A stretch of DNA of 64,000 nt from a bacterium (lineage in GTDB: Bacteria > Electryoneota > Electryoneia > Electryoneales > Electryoneaceae). The notes beneath the pieces are model-generated. The model ran no database searches. It saw only the letters and a program-made list of their open reading frames with translations, and was not told where the DNA came from. The translations under genes and the position numbers were made by a program. The stretch spans positions 718,094-782,093 of the forward strand of contig JAHLLH010000001.1 in assembly GCA_020444265.1 (NCBI GenBank), given 5' to 3'. Shown one piece after another: positions 44,919-53,441 of the stretch (its first letter is position 1; every line of letters begins with the position of its first letter).

Positions 44919-46151
44919 ATGAAACGGTTCCATATTACCTCACAAATCCTGTTCCTTCTCGCTGTTCTAGCGTTGATCCTGACCGCAACTCCCGTTAAGG
45001 CCACATGGCCGCCCCAAGGCTGGGTGTACCAGCTACAAAATGTCAGCATCCCGGAACTTTCGGACGTTTCGCCAGATGTGGTGGTGATCGACTATTCCAC
45101 AGATGGTGATGAGAATGGCGAATGGGACAGCGATCAAATTCAGGCGCTTAAAGATGCCGGGATCACTGTGCTCGCCTACTTCTCGATAGGTGAAGCCGAA
45201 GATTACCGTTTCTACTGGCAAGATGGCTGGACACCCGGGAGCCCAGAGTGGTTAGGACCAGTCAACCCGGACTGGGCAGGCAATTACAAGGTGCGCTACT
45301 GGATGCAGGGGTGGCGTGATATCCTCTTTGGGACCGCGACCGGCGACAACGAATCCTACCTCGACCGAATATGTGACCAGGGATTCGACGGCATCTACAT
45401 GGACATCATTGATGCCTACTACTACTGGAGCGAAGTGGTGCCGGAGAACGAGGACGCTGCTGGCGATATGATCGCCTTGATCTCTAATCTGGCGACCTAT
45501 GCTCGCGATACTCGAGGCATGGGCGAGGATTTCAAAATCATCCCGCAGAACGGTGAATGGCTGCGCTATGATGCATCGGAAGTGGATGTGGATTCCTACT
45601 ATTCCGTCGTGGATGGGATCGGTGTGGAAGATGTTTTCTACTTCGGCGATCTAGACAACGACAACCCCTACAATCCGCGCAGCGAAGAGATCGACATTAT
45701 CGACGAAATGATCGAACGGGATAAGGTGGTGCTATCCGTCGAATACCTGACCAACACCACGACCATCGAGAACTATTACGATCTGGCACAGGGGCACGGC
45801 TGGACTCCCATCGCGACCACTCGTGAACTGGATCAGCTCATCTACTACCCCGATTTGCTGACCGTGAACGAGCGAACGACTACCCCCCTCCCCACCACCA
45901 TCGGCATCAATGCATGGCCAAATCCCTTTAATGCCAGCACTAGGGTTTCAGTCGATTTGCCGTCCGCCGGTTACACGGAGATTCGCCTCTTCAACATGTT
46001 GGGCAAGCAGGTGATGCTCTTGTATGCGGGTCAATCTTCAGGATCGATGACCATTGCACTGCAGCCGGACGGCTTGGCCAGCGGGAACTACATGGTTCAG
46101 ATACGTCAAAACGGGAATCAAGCTACACGCAGAGTTACCCTGTTGAAGTAG
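44919..46151 (+). CDS. MJ1477/TM1410-type (GH114-like) glycoside hydrolase with type IX sorting domain
   Basis: A 410-residue secreted protein: signal peptide (residues 1-29), a TIM-barrel of the TM1410/GH114 type (VVIDYSTDGDENGEWDSDQIQALKDAGITVLAYFSIGEAEDYR; FDGIYMDIIDAYYYW; VLSVEYLTN), then a C-terminal sorting domain from about residue 330 (WPNPFNASTRVSVDL, RLFNMLGKQVMLL, SGNYMVQIRQNG, RRVTLLK). The acidic residues in YFSIGEAED and YMDIID are candidates for catalysis. GH114 enzymes cleave alpha-1,4-galactosaminan in exopolysaccharide; the substrate here is unknown. GAAGGAAT precedes the start. Confidence 0.88.
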   Translation: MKRFHITSQILFLLAVLALILTATPVKATWPPQGWVYQLQNVSIPELSDVSPDVVVIDYSTDGDENGEWDSDQIQALKDAGITVLAYFSIGEAEDYRFYWQDGWTPGSPEWLGPVNPDWAGNYKVRYWMQGWRDILFGTATGDNESYLDRICDQGFDGIYMDIIDAYYYWSEVVPENEDAAGDMIALISNLATYARDTRGMGEDFKIIPQNGEWLRYDASEVDVDSYYSVVDGIGVEDVFYFGDLDNDNPYNPRSEEIDIIDEMIERDKVVLSVEYLTNTTTIENYYDLAQGHGWTPIATTRELDQLIYYPDLLTVNERTTTPLPTTIGINAWPNPFNASTRVSVDLPSAGYTEIRLFNMLGKQVMLLYAGQSSGSMTIALQPDGLASGNYMVQIRQNGNQATRRVTLLK

Positions 46152-46155
46152 ACGG

Positions 46156-47145
46156 TTAGATGTATCCCTTCTCACGGAACCAGCGGAAGGAATCGACGAG
46201 CATCTGATCCGTAGTCAGATGGCCAGGTACATAGCCGATTTCGTTCACTGCTTGTGCGCTGCTCAGGTGCGTGCCGTAGAGGGCAAACTCAACGCCGACG
46301 ATGGGCAGCTGCGGTTTTGGCAGGCGGAAAAGCTTGCTGACCCACTCGCTCAGCACCGCGACGGGACGCAAGGGTGCTGGATTCAAGTAGAGGGATGGTG
46401 GCCGCACCCCGAAAACCTTTGCTGCTTGCTTGAGGAAGGCTTCCAAGGTGGTATTCTCGCCGCCGAGGACATAGAGACGTCCCATTTTTCCATGCTCCAA
46501 TGCACTTACCGTTCCCATCGCCACGGTCCTCACATCGACCACGTTTAACTTTGCTTTCAAGCCAACTGGAAGCTTGCCTTTCGCCAGATCTACCAGTACT
46601 CGCCCACTGGTCGGCTTTCGATCCCCCGGACCAAATACGCCAGTCGGCGCGACAACAACTGACCTGAACTGATCCGCCTCAGCCAATACCCATTCTTGCA
46701 TCGCACGCTTGACAGAGTTGTAGGTACTTCTCAGGCGGAAATTGGGATAAGGCGCATGTTCATCCTCCGGACGGTCGTCCGGGTACTGCCCCACTGCTGA
46801 AAGCGAGGAGACATAGACAAATCGTTGCACACCTGTTGCGGCGAGGACAGTGTGAATCAGACGAATCTGATCCACTCCCCGCTCCACCTGCTTCTGCTTG
46901 CCGAGCGAATAGGTTGGATACCAGGCGGCTGCGTGAATCAACGCATCACAATTCCGGAGCAGGTTGTGCAGATCGGCCACATTCTCCATGTCGCCAATGA
47001 TCTGCTCGATGGGAAGCCCTTCTAGCAGGGAGACATCTGTCGTGGTCCGGACGAGGGTCCGTACCTGATGGCCACGTGTCAGCAACTCACGCACGATGTA
47101 GGAGCCGATAAAACCAGCTCCTCCCAAAACAGCAACCTTGCTCAC
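46156..47145 (-). CDS. NAD(P)-dependent epimerase/dehydratase (extended SDR, dihydroflavonol reductase-like)
   Basis: A 329-residue extended SDR: GGAGFIGSYIV at the N-terminus for NAD(P), Ser in VSSLSAVG and the catalytic pair Tyr-x3-Lys in TYNSVKRA, and PTGVFGPGDRKP in the usual place. The sequence resembles dihydroflavonol-4-reductase- and hopanoid-associated epimerase-type proteins rather than UDP-sugar epimerases; the substrate is unknown. The start is GTG with AGAAGGTG upstream. It lies downstream of hisS beyond a terminator. Confidence 0.87.
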   Translation of the reverse strand: MSKVAVLGGAGFIGSYIVRELLTRGHQVRTLVRTTTDVSLLEGLPIEQIIGDMENVADLHNLLRNCDALIHAAAWYPTYSLGKQKQVERGVDQIRLIHTVLAATGVQRFVYVSSLSAVGQYPDDRPEDEHAPYPNFRLRSTYNSVKRAMQEWVLAEADQFRSVVVAPTGVFGPGDRKPTSGRVLVDLAKGKLPVGLKAKLNVVDVRTVAMGTVSALEHGKMGRLYVLGGENTTLEAFLKQAAKVFGVRPPSLYLNPAPLRPVAVLSEWVSKLFRLPKPQLPIVGVEFALYGTHLSSAQAVNEIGYVPGHLTTDQMLVDSFRWFREKGYI

Positions 47146-47203
47146 AAAACACCTTCTAGATGAGGGTGACCCGACATGTTTGAAAGTCGAGTACAGCCAT
47201 CAG

Positions 47204-47236
47204 ATTAAAAAGACCCGGCTTGCAAGACAAGCCGGG
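47204..47236 (-). terminator. Terminator of hisS
   Basis: CCCGGCTTG (47214-47222) pairs with CAAGCCGGG (47228-47236), with a CAAGA loop; on the minus strand it is followed by TCTTTTTAAT. Confidence 0.9.
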
Positions 47237-47265
47237 ATACACATTTTGACTGGATTCAAACCACA

Positions 47266-48615
47266 CTATTCATCCAACATGGTAGCAATCGCTTCTGCAA
47301 CTGTCACCACCGCCTGCTCCGATTTGGCGAGCTGCTTCAAGCTCACCTTCAGGTTCTGTGGATCGGCAGCTTCGTCTGGTCCGATCACCGCAACAAACGG
47401 AATTCCCTGCTTGTCGGCGTAGGAAAAGGGCTTTTTGAGCTTGCCAGCAGTCGGGAACAACTCACTGGGTAACCCTGCTGCGCGGAAGGCTTTCAGCACG
47501 TTCAACGCAGCAGGAATTTCCTCTTTGCTGTAGGCAGCGATCAGGGCACGAGTAACACTTCCGACCCCGGTATCCACCATCCCAAGCTGTTCCATTGCGG
47601 CAAAAATACGGTCGAGGCCGATGGTGGTTCCGACAGCGGGCAGGTCACGTCCCGAGTAGAGCGCAATCAGCTCATCATATCGTCCCCCACCGGTCAAACT
47701 GCCGATGTGTGGCTGTCGGGGCAGAGTCGTTTCAAAAACCGCACCCGTGTAGTAGTCCAGCCCACGCGCAAGGTTTGGGTTGATGTTCACTGCTTCTACC
47801 GGCACATCGAGGTGGGAGAGGTAATCAAGAATGGCAAAGAGGCTGTCAATTCCTTCCTGGGCGGTCTCAATGCCTGCGAGCCGTTCACGGAGTGCCTGCA
47901 ACGTCTCGACGTTTGTATTGTCGATGGCAAGCACCTCGCCCAATGCTTCCAGGTGGTTGTCCGTTACACCAAGGTCGCCCAACTCCTTGAAGACAGCATC
48001 CCGTCCGATTTTATCAAGCTTATCGAGAATGCGGGTGAATCCAGAGAGTTGCTCTTTCTTGAGCCCGGCAAAGGTGCAAAGCCCCTCGAGCAGTTTCCGG
48101 TGGTTGAGTTGAACCACCGCAGTTCGATCCCCCTCATCGAAGCCAAGGCCACGGATCATTTGCACGGTCAGCGCGATGATTTCCGCATCCGCAATGCCTT
48201 CTGGCGCGCCAATGGTATCAACATCGCACTGGTAGAACTCGCGGAACCGTCCCTGGTGAGGCTGAGGTTTGTCAGCACGCCAGACCGGTTGCACCTGGTA
48301 CCGCTTGAAGGGCATAGGCCAGTCAGGATTGCTCGCGACAACTCGTGCCAGGGGCACGGTGAGGTCGTAACGAAGCGCCACTCGGTCCCGTGGCTTATCG
48401 TTCTTGTAATCGAGCTTGTAGAGCAGTTTCTCGCCCTCGTCGCCATACTTCCCCGACAACACCTCGAGCATTTCGAGGGCCGGTGTCTCGAGAGGCGAGA
48501 AGCCGTAGAGACGGAAAACACTCTTGATCGAGTCGATCAGGGCTTCACGTGGAATCATCTCACGTGGTGTAAAATCACGTGTTCCCTTGAAACTGCGAGG
48601 TTGAATCTTCGCCAT
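47266..48615 (-). CDS. hisS: Histidyl-tRNA synthetase
   Basis: A 449-residue class IIa aminoacyl-tRNA synthetase. Motif 1 region KGTRDFTPREMIPREALIDSI, motif 2 with FKRYQVQPVWRADKPQPHQGRFREFYQCD, the histidine signatures ARGLDYYTGAVFE and GGGRYDELI, motif 3 GTTIGLDRIF, and a C-terminal anticodon-binding domain (RALIAAYSKEEIPAAL). Start 48615 (MAKIQPR) with CAGGTGG upstream; extra open codons before it lack a ribosome site. Monocistronic. Confidence 0.96.
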   Translation of the reverse strand: MAKIQPRSFKGTRDFTPREMIPREALIDSIKSVFRLYGFSPLETPALEMLEVLSGKYGDEGEKLLYKLDYKNDKPRDRVALRYDLTVPLARVVASNPDWPMPFKRYQVQPVWRADKPQPHQGRFREFYQCDVDTIGAPEGIADAEIIALTVQMIRGLGFDEGDRTAVVQLNHRKLLEGLCTFAGLKKEQLSGFTRILDKLDKIGRDAVFKELGDLGVTDNHLEALGEVLAIDNTNVETLQALRERLAGIETAQEGIDSLFAILDYLSHLDVPVEAVNINPNLARGLDYYTGAVFETTLPRQPHIGSLTGGGRYDELIALYSGRDLPAVGTTIGLDRIFAAMEQLGMVDTGVGSVTRALIAAYSKEEIPAALNVLKAFRAAGLPSELFPTAGKLKKPFSYADKQGIPFVAVIGPDEAADPQNLKVSLKQLAKSEQAVVTVAEAIATMLDE

Positions 48616-48805
48616 GGTTCCACCTGTTAACGTTCGGCGGTGCAAAGTAGCACCCGCAACAACAGGATTCAAGCAGGCTTGACCTGCCGGGGGGCACAGC
48701 GATACTTTCCAGTATTCGGGCTGCCTAACTTTTCTTCAACATTTATAGCGCGCAGCACGTCAAGCAAACCAGGCCGAGGTGCCTGCACACTTTCAGGAGA
48801 GTTCG

Positions 48806-49486
48806 ATGAGCACAGCCGTTGCATCCACCCTCGACCGTCTCGATGAGGTCATCCGTAACCGTCACCTGCTCGACCACCCCTTCTACCAGGCCTGGACCCG
48901 TGGCGAGCTGTCCATGGAAGCGCTGCGTGACTACGCCGCCCAGTACTATCAGCACGTGGATGCCTTCCCGCGCTACCTCTCCACCCTTCACAGTGTGACC
49001 GAAGATGGTGAAGCCCGTCGTCATATCCTGCAAAACCTTGTTGATGAGGAAGCCGGTCATCCGAACCACCCTGAATTGTGGCTCCAGTTTGCCAACAGCC
49101 TTGCCCTTGAAAACGCTTCGGTCAAGGCAACAACTCCGGAAAGCGAAACCAGCACACTGATCCAGCACTTCATGGCAACCTGCGCCAGGAGCACCGCCGA
49201 AGGTCTGGCCGCGATGTACACGTACGAAAGCCAGATCCCCAGTGTCAGCGAGACCAAGATTGATGGCCTCAAGAAGTTTTACGGCATGGACGACCCGAAG
49301 GGCTACGAATACTTCACCGTTCACATGGAAGCGGATGTCGAGCACAGCCGTGTGGAACGTGAACTGCTGGGAGAGTTCATCACCGAGGGAAACACCGATG
49401 CGGTGATGACGGCGGTTGAGGGGACGCTGGACCAGCTCTACAGCTTGCTGGACGGGGTCTGTGACCGTCACGGGATCGCCTGCTGA
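48806..49486 (+). CDS. CADD-like di-metal oxygenase, possible para-aminobenzoate synthase for folate
   Basis: A 226-residue TenA/PqqC-fold protein of the CADD type. Candidate metal ligands match the chlamydial protein closely in spacing: Glu81, His88, Glu141, His173, Asp177 and His180. Tyr27, Tyr43 and Lys151 are also present; from recall, chlamydial CADD uses its own Tyr and Lys residues to make para-aminobenzoate in a self-sacrificing reaction that replaces PabABC. The start at 48806 has AGGAGAG upstream. TTGACC/GATACT at 48679-48706 (16-base spacer) may be its promoter. No folate gene is adjacent, so the role is inferred from the family. Confidence 0.82.
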   Translation: MSTAVASTLDRLDEVIRNRHLLDHPFYQAWTRGELSMEALRDYAAQYYQHVDAFPRYLSTLHSVTEDGEARRHILQNLVDEEAGHPNHPELWLQFANSLALENASVKATTPESETSTLIQHFMATCARSTAEGLAAMYTYESQIPSVSETKIDGLKKFYGMDDPKGYEYFTVHMEADVEHSRVERELLGEFITEGNTDAVMTAVEGTLDQLYSLLDGVCDRHGIAC

Positions 49487-49598
49487 GACAGGGAGAGACT
49501 CTCGAGACCTGTCCGGTGCGACCTTTGGGCAACCTGTGCATCCAAGGGACGTAAGCGGGATGCGGTCGCTACATTTGGCTCACCGAAAGAGGTGAGGT

Positions 49599-49632
49599 TC
49601 GACCGTCGCAACCCGGCGGTCGATTGTGTTTT
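49599..49632 (+). terminator. Possible terminator after the CADD-like gene
   Basis: TCGACCG (49599-49605) pairs with CGGTCGA (49617-49623), followed by TTGTGTTTTGG. A second hairpin, CTCACC/GGTGAG (49579-49584 with 49591-49596), precedes it. The stem is short, so this is tentative. Confidence 0.45.
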
Positions 49633-49728
49633 GGACGATGGGAGGTAATGTCTCCCCCGGAACTCGACCCGTCCACACGATCGTTGTATCTTCGAGCACA
49701 ACATAAACAGTGGAAAAGGAGTGTTAGG

Positions 49729-50061
49729 ATGAGTGAGGCAGCCACGTTCACCGTGACAGATGCTTCCTTCGAGGCGGATGTACTGAATTCGGATGTCCCC
49801 GTGCTGGTGGACTTCTGGGCTCCCTGGTGCGCCCCCTGCCGTATCGTCGGCCCGGTCGTTGAAGAGATCGCTGGCGAGTACGGTGGCAAAATCAAGGTTG
49901 GCAAAGTCAACACGGACGAGAACCAGACCCGTGCCGGCTCCCTGGGCATCCGTGGCATCCCGACCCTGATTCTCTTCAAGGATGGTAAGGAAGCAGATCG
50001 TGTCGTCGGCGCCGTACCGAAGGCAATGCTGACCCAGATGATTGACCGCGCGATTGGCTAA
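49729..50061 (+). CDS. trxA: Thioredoxin with CAPC active site
   Basis: A 110-residue thioredoxin: [23 protein letters not shown] with Cys34-Ala-Pro-Cys37, buried Asp28, and the cis-proline in [14 protein letters not shown]. The usual motif is CGPC; Ala in place of Gly is found in some thioredoxins and may change the redox potential slightly. The start at 49729 has AAAGGAG upstream. The transporter gene begins at its end. Confidence 0.93.
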   Translation: MSEAATFTVTDASFEADVLNSDVPVLVDFWAPWCAPCRIVGPVVEEIAGEYGGKIKVGKVNTDENQTRAGSLGIRGIPTLILFKDGKEADRVVGAVPKAMLTQMIDRAIG

Positions 50062-50065
50062 TCCC

Positions 50066-50974
50066 TTGAAACGGTACCTTCCAACCCCCATCACATGGCT
50101 CGCACTAAGCGTGGTCGGTGTATGGGGGTTTTCTTTTATTGCCATCGAAGTGGCACTGCGTGAAGTGGGTCCCGGCATGCTGGTCAGCCTGCGTTTCCTG
50201 CCCGCGCTTGTCATTTTCGCTGCGATGTCGATCCCGAATCTCGTAAAGCGCAGAATCCGCCCAAAGGGTGGCGACCTGATCAAGCTGGTGGTGACTGGGC
50301 TGTTTGGGGTGATCATCTACAACATCGCGTTGAACACAGGACAGACACGTCTACCAGCCTCCCTGGCAGCCCTGGTAATTGCGCTGAACCCCGCCGCTAT
50401 CGCAATCACCGCCTCGCTTTGGATCGGGGAAAAACCTTCGCTTCGAACCTGGGGCGGATTGGTCGCGGGATTGGCCGGCATCCTGATTGTTGTGTTAGGA
50501 CGTCACGGCGCTCCAGAAATACGCTTGCAATACCTGATAGGAGTCCTGATAACACTCGGCGCACCGCTGAGCTGGGGGATTTATACGACGGGGATTCGAC
50601 GTGCTGCACCGAAATTTGGCGCGTTGACGACAACGACTACCGTCATCATGGTTGGCAGTTTACCGCTACTGTTCACCATTTCCCCATCGATGATTGATTC
50701 GGTACGGCATGCGTCGCCAGAACTGATCCTTTCGATCCTCTTCCTCTCGATTGGGTGTACGGTCTATGGCTTCACCGCCTGGTCCAAGGTGCTGAAAACG
50801 ATGGAAGCTGCGAAGGCGGGCGCCTTCATCTATCTCGTCCCCCTGATTGCAGCACTGGGCAGCTATTGGCTGCTGGATGAGCCCATCGACCTGCCGCTGA
50901 TCTCAGGTGGTCTCATCGTATTGGGAGGAGTTGCGGTGGCAACAGGCCGTTTCACAAAACACGCTTCAAGCTAA
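50066..50974 (+). CDS. EamA/DMT-family transporter
   Basis: About 302 residues with ten membrane helices arranged as two EamA repeats (TWLALSVVGVWGFSFIAIEVAL starts the first; GVLITLGAPLSWGIYTTGIRR the second; LDEPIDLPLISGGLIVLGGVA ends the second). The family exports amino acids, metabolites or drugs (RhaT/YdcZ-like); the substrate is unknown. No ATG fits before the first helix. TTG at 50066 (MKRYLPTP) is the best guess; TTG at 50042, overlapping trxA by 20 bases, is an alternative. No good ribosome site precedes either, so coupling to trxA translation is likely. Confidence 0.83.
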   Translation: MKRYLPTPITWLALSVVGVWGFSFIAIEVALREVGPGMLVSLRFLPALVIFAAMSIPNLVKRRIRPKGGDLIKLVVTGLFGVIIYNIALNTGQTRLPASLAALVIALNPAAIAITASLWIGEKPSLRTWGGLVAGLAGILIVVLGRHGAPEIRLQYLIGVLITLGAPLSWGIYTTGIRRAAPKFGALTTTTTVIMVGSLPLLFTISPSMIDSVRHASPELILSILFLSIGCTVYGFTAWSKVLKTMEAAKAGAFIYLVPLIAALGSYWLLDEPIDLPLISGGLIVLGGVAVATGRFTKHASS

Positions 50975-51028
50975 ACCGTTATCCCATATTTCACCAGCTA
51001 TTCTTGCAGGCTTCACTCCCAACAAAGG

Positions 51029-51055
51029 CCCGTTTCTCTTGAAAGAGACGGGTTA
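51029..51055 (+). terminator. Possible terminator after the DMT transporter
   Basis: CCCGTTTCTCTT pairs with AAGAGACGGG through a small bulge (51029-51040 with 51043-51052). Only a weak T-rich tail follows. Confidence 0.45.
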
Positions 51056-51117
51056 CACTTGTACTTTTCCCGACGACCTTTACACAAACAAACACATTAG
51101 ATGGAGACGCTTTTCCG

Positions 51118-51747
51118 ATGACGGTTACCGAAGCCATCCACAAGCGACGTTCTGTGCACTCCTACGACCCGAACAAAAAGGTGTCCGAGGAAGATTTACG
51201 CGAACTGATCGAGCTGGCCGCCCTCGCCCCCTCTTCTTTCAATCTGAACCATTGGCGGTTCATCATTGTTGAATCGGAAGAGGGCAAGAAAAAGCTGCAT
51301 GAGTGCTCGCTGAATCAACGTCATATCCGTGATGCGTCTGCCGTGCTGATCGTACTCGGCAAAATCGATGCGCACAAAGATGTGGACCACTTCATCCCGG
51401 ATTGGTTGGAAAAGGGCTACTACCCGGACGATAAGCACCTGAGAATCGTCTCAGAAAAGTTCTACGGGACCAATCCGACGGTTCAGCGTGATGAAGCGAT
51501 CCGCAGCACCTCGATCATGATCGGTGCGATGATGCTTGCAGCCGTCGAGAAGGGGATTTCTACCGCCCCGATTATCGGCTTTCGTCCACCGGAAGTTATC
51601 AAAGCTTTCAACATCCCGGAAAACTACATGCCGGTGATGCTGCTTTCGGTCGGGTACGAGCTCAATCCCATGCCGCCACGTGTCAAGCGCCTTGATTTTG
51701 ATACCATCACCTGCCGTGAGACATTCGATTTTATAGATGTTGTGTAA
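51118..51747 (+). CDS. Nitroreductase-family FMN oxidoreductase
   Basis: A 209-residue nitroreductase. FMN-phosphate contacts are recognisable in KRRSVHSYDP (Arg-Arg-Ser) and the APSSFNLNHWRFIIV segment; the late GFRPPEVIKAFNIPENYMPVMLLSVGY is the usual closing part. Such enzymes reduce nitroaromatics, quinones or flavins with NAD(P)H; the physiological substrate is unknown. TGGAGACG lies upstream of the ATG. It is followed by a palindrome-rich spacer. Confidence 0.88.
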   Translation: MTVTEAIHKRRSVHSYDPNKKVSEEDLRELIELAALAPSSFNLNHWRFIIVESEEGKKKLHECSLNQRHIRDASAVLIVLGKIDAHKDVDHFIPDWLEKGYYPDDKHLRIVSEKFYGTNPTVQRDEAIRSTSIMIGAMMLAAVEKGISTAPIIGFRPPEVIKAFNIPENYMPVMLLSVGYELNPMPPRVKRLDFDTITCRETFDFIDVV

Positions 51748-51763
51748 TGCCCGACTGTTGCAG

Positions 51764-51808
51764 CAGGTCCTCAGACCTGCCGCATTCTCTGTCAGGTCTG
51801 AGGACCTG
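51764..51808. repeat. Interspersed palindromic repeat, unit 1
   Basis: CAGGTCCTCAGACCTG (51764-51779) and its exact reverse complement (51793-51808) are separated by 13 bases, giving a 16-bp stem; each arm is itself nearly palindromic. A diverged copy lies 138 bases downstream. Confidence 0.85.
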
Positions 51809-51859
51809 ACATAACACGACACGGAACGCTGTTGAAAGTAGTCGTGTGCTGACATGCAC

Positions 51860-51883
51860 GCATGGGTGACGGGGCACCCATGC
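51860..51883. repeat. Palindrome between the two repeat units
   Basis: GCATGGGTG (51860-51868) pairs with CACCCATGC (51875-51883) around ACGGGG. Nearby, ACACGAC (51814-51820) and GTCGTGT (51841-51847) form another inverted repeat. Confidence 0.75.
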
Positions 51884-51901
51884 CACTTGAATGTGTTACG
51901 G

Positions 51902-51946
51902 CAGATCCTCAGATCTGTCGGATTTTCGCTCAGGTCTGAGGACCTG
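51902..51946. repeat. Interspersed palindromic repeat, unit 2
   Basis: CAGATCCTCAGATCTG (51902-51917) and CAGGTCTGAGGACCTG (51931-51946) form the same structure as unit 1 with two differences in the left arm that still allow G-U pairing in RNA. The right arm is identical to that of unit 1. Confidence 0.85.
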
Positions 51947-52084
51947 ACCGAACAGCTACATAGCTCTGAGCGTTTCAGCGTCCCCCCCGTGCCCTCCAGA
52001 GTCCCTCTCTGTACTCCTCGTTGCGCAACTCCTACCTTTCCCCTACAGCTGGCTTGACATGACCACAGAAGGGCATTGAGCACC

Positions 52085-53440
52085 ATGAAACGGATTCTAG
52101 TGTTGGGCGCCGGGCAAAGTTCCCCGAGTCTGATTCGCTACCTGCTGGACAACGCGGATGAGCATGATTGGTTTGTGACGGTTGGCGATCTCGATGAGAG
52201 TGCCGCAGCAGCCCGTATCGATGGGCATTCACGCGGTACAGCAATCCGTTTCAACGTGAACGACCCCGAAATGGTCGAGGCACAGGTCAGTCAGGCGGAC
52301 ATCGTTGTCAATTTCCTCGCGCCACCTTTCCAACCCTTTGTCGCCCGCGAATGTGTCCGTCGTGAAGTCCACATGGTTTCGGCCTCGTATCGTAGCCGTG
52401 AAATCCTTGAGCTGAATGAGACCGCTCAACGAAACGGTGTACTCATTCTCAACGAAATGGGTCTCGATCCGGGCATTGACCTGATGTCGGCGATGGAAAT
52501 CATCCAGCGGGTGCGTGACAAGGGCGGCCGTATCCTGAAATTTGTAAGCTATGGCTCTGGTCTGCCCGCCCCGGACAGTGTTGACAACCCGATGAAGTAT
52601 GTCATCACCTGGAACCCGGCAAATGTGGTTGGTTCTGGCCGAAATGGTGCGCAGTACCTCGAGGACGGCAAGATCAAGATGCTGCCCTACCACCATGTTT
52701 TTAAACAAACCTGGCCGGTGGAGGTGGATGGTATCGGGACGCTGGAAGCCTACCCGAACCGTGACTCGCTCGCCTACAAAGAGCATTTTGGCCTGCCCTA
52801 TGTCGACACGATGATCCGTGGCACCCTGCGCTACCCCGGCTACTGCGAAACCTGGTCGCAGATGGTCAACCTCGGGGTGACCAACGAGATCCTGACCATC
52901 CCTGAACTCGCAAATCGATCTGCTGCGGAGCTGGTCGAGATGTGCCTGCCGCAGCATGCGAATGGTTCGGAGCTGCGCCAACGAGTGGCCAATTACCTTG
53001 GCATCAATCCGACGGGCCACACGATGGATCAACTTGAGTGGTTGGGGCTGTTTGATACGGACAAGCCGGGCTACAAGGGTGCGACCATCGCCGATGCGAT
53101 GAAGCATCATCTGGTTGAACGGATGCCGTTACGCGCTGACAAACGCGACATGGTGATCCTGGTTCATAAAATGCTGGTTGAGTACGAGGGCGGGAAACGG
53201 GAAAAGATCATCTCGACCTTCGTCCACTATGGCACCCCAGGCGGGCATACGGCGATGTCACAGACGGTTGGTATTCCTGCAGCCATCGCGACCAAGCTGA
53301 TCCTGACCAACAAAATCCCGTTGACCGGCTGCCAGATTCCATTGCACGCCGCCGTCTACAAACCGGTGATGAAAGAGCTGGAAGGTCTCGGCATGAGCTT
53401 CACCGAGCGGACGGAAGAAGAAGAAAGCTTGCAGAAGTAG
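52085..53440 (+). CDS. Saccharopine dehydrogenase family protein
   Basis: A 451-residue enzyme of the Lys9-type saccharopine dehydrogenase family: Rossmann start RILVLGAGQSSPSLIRYLL, VVNFLAPPFQPFVARECV, and EMGLDPGIDLMSAMEII in the substrate region; the late GTPGGHTAMSQTVGIPAAIATKLIL is typical. Saccharopine dehydrogenases act in lysine synthesis or breakdown by the saccharopine route. No lysine-ketoglutarate reductase gene is adjacent, so the exact reaction is not proven. ATG at 52085 is preferred to a TTG three codons upstream. Its stop is one base from the stop of the convergent AT-rich gene. Confidence 0.85.
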   Translation: MKRILVLGAGQSSPSLIRYLLDNADEHDWFVTVGDLDESAAAARIDGHSRGTAIRFNVNDPEMVEAQVSQADIVVNFLAPPFQPFVARECVRREVHMVSASYRSREILELNETAQRNGVLILNEMGLDPGIDLMSAMEIIQRVRDKGGRILKFVSYGSGLPAPDSVDNPMKYVITWNPANVVGSGRNGAQYLEDGKIKMLPYHHVFKQTWPVEVDGIGTLEAYPNRDSLAYKEHFGLPYVDTMIRGTLRYPGYCETWSQMVNLGVTNEILTIPELANRSAAELVEMCLPQHANGSELRQRVANYLGINPTGHTMDQLEWLGLFDTDKPGYKGATIADAMKHHLVERMPLRADKRDMVILVHKMLVEYEGGKREKIISTFVHYGTPGGHTAMSQTVGIPAAIATKLILTNKIPLTGCQIPLHAAVYKPVMKELEGLGMSFTERTEEEESLQK

Positions 53441-53441
53441 G

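Noticed and set aside
51764..51946. CRISPR array
   Set aside because: The units are inverted repeats with two copies only, without regularly spaced direct repeats or cas genes.
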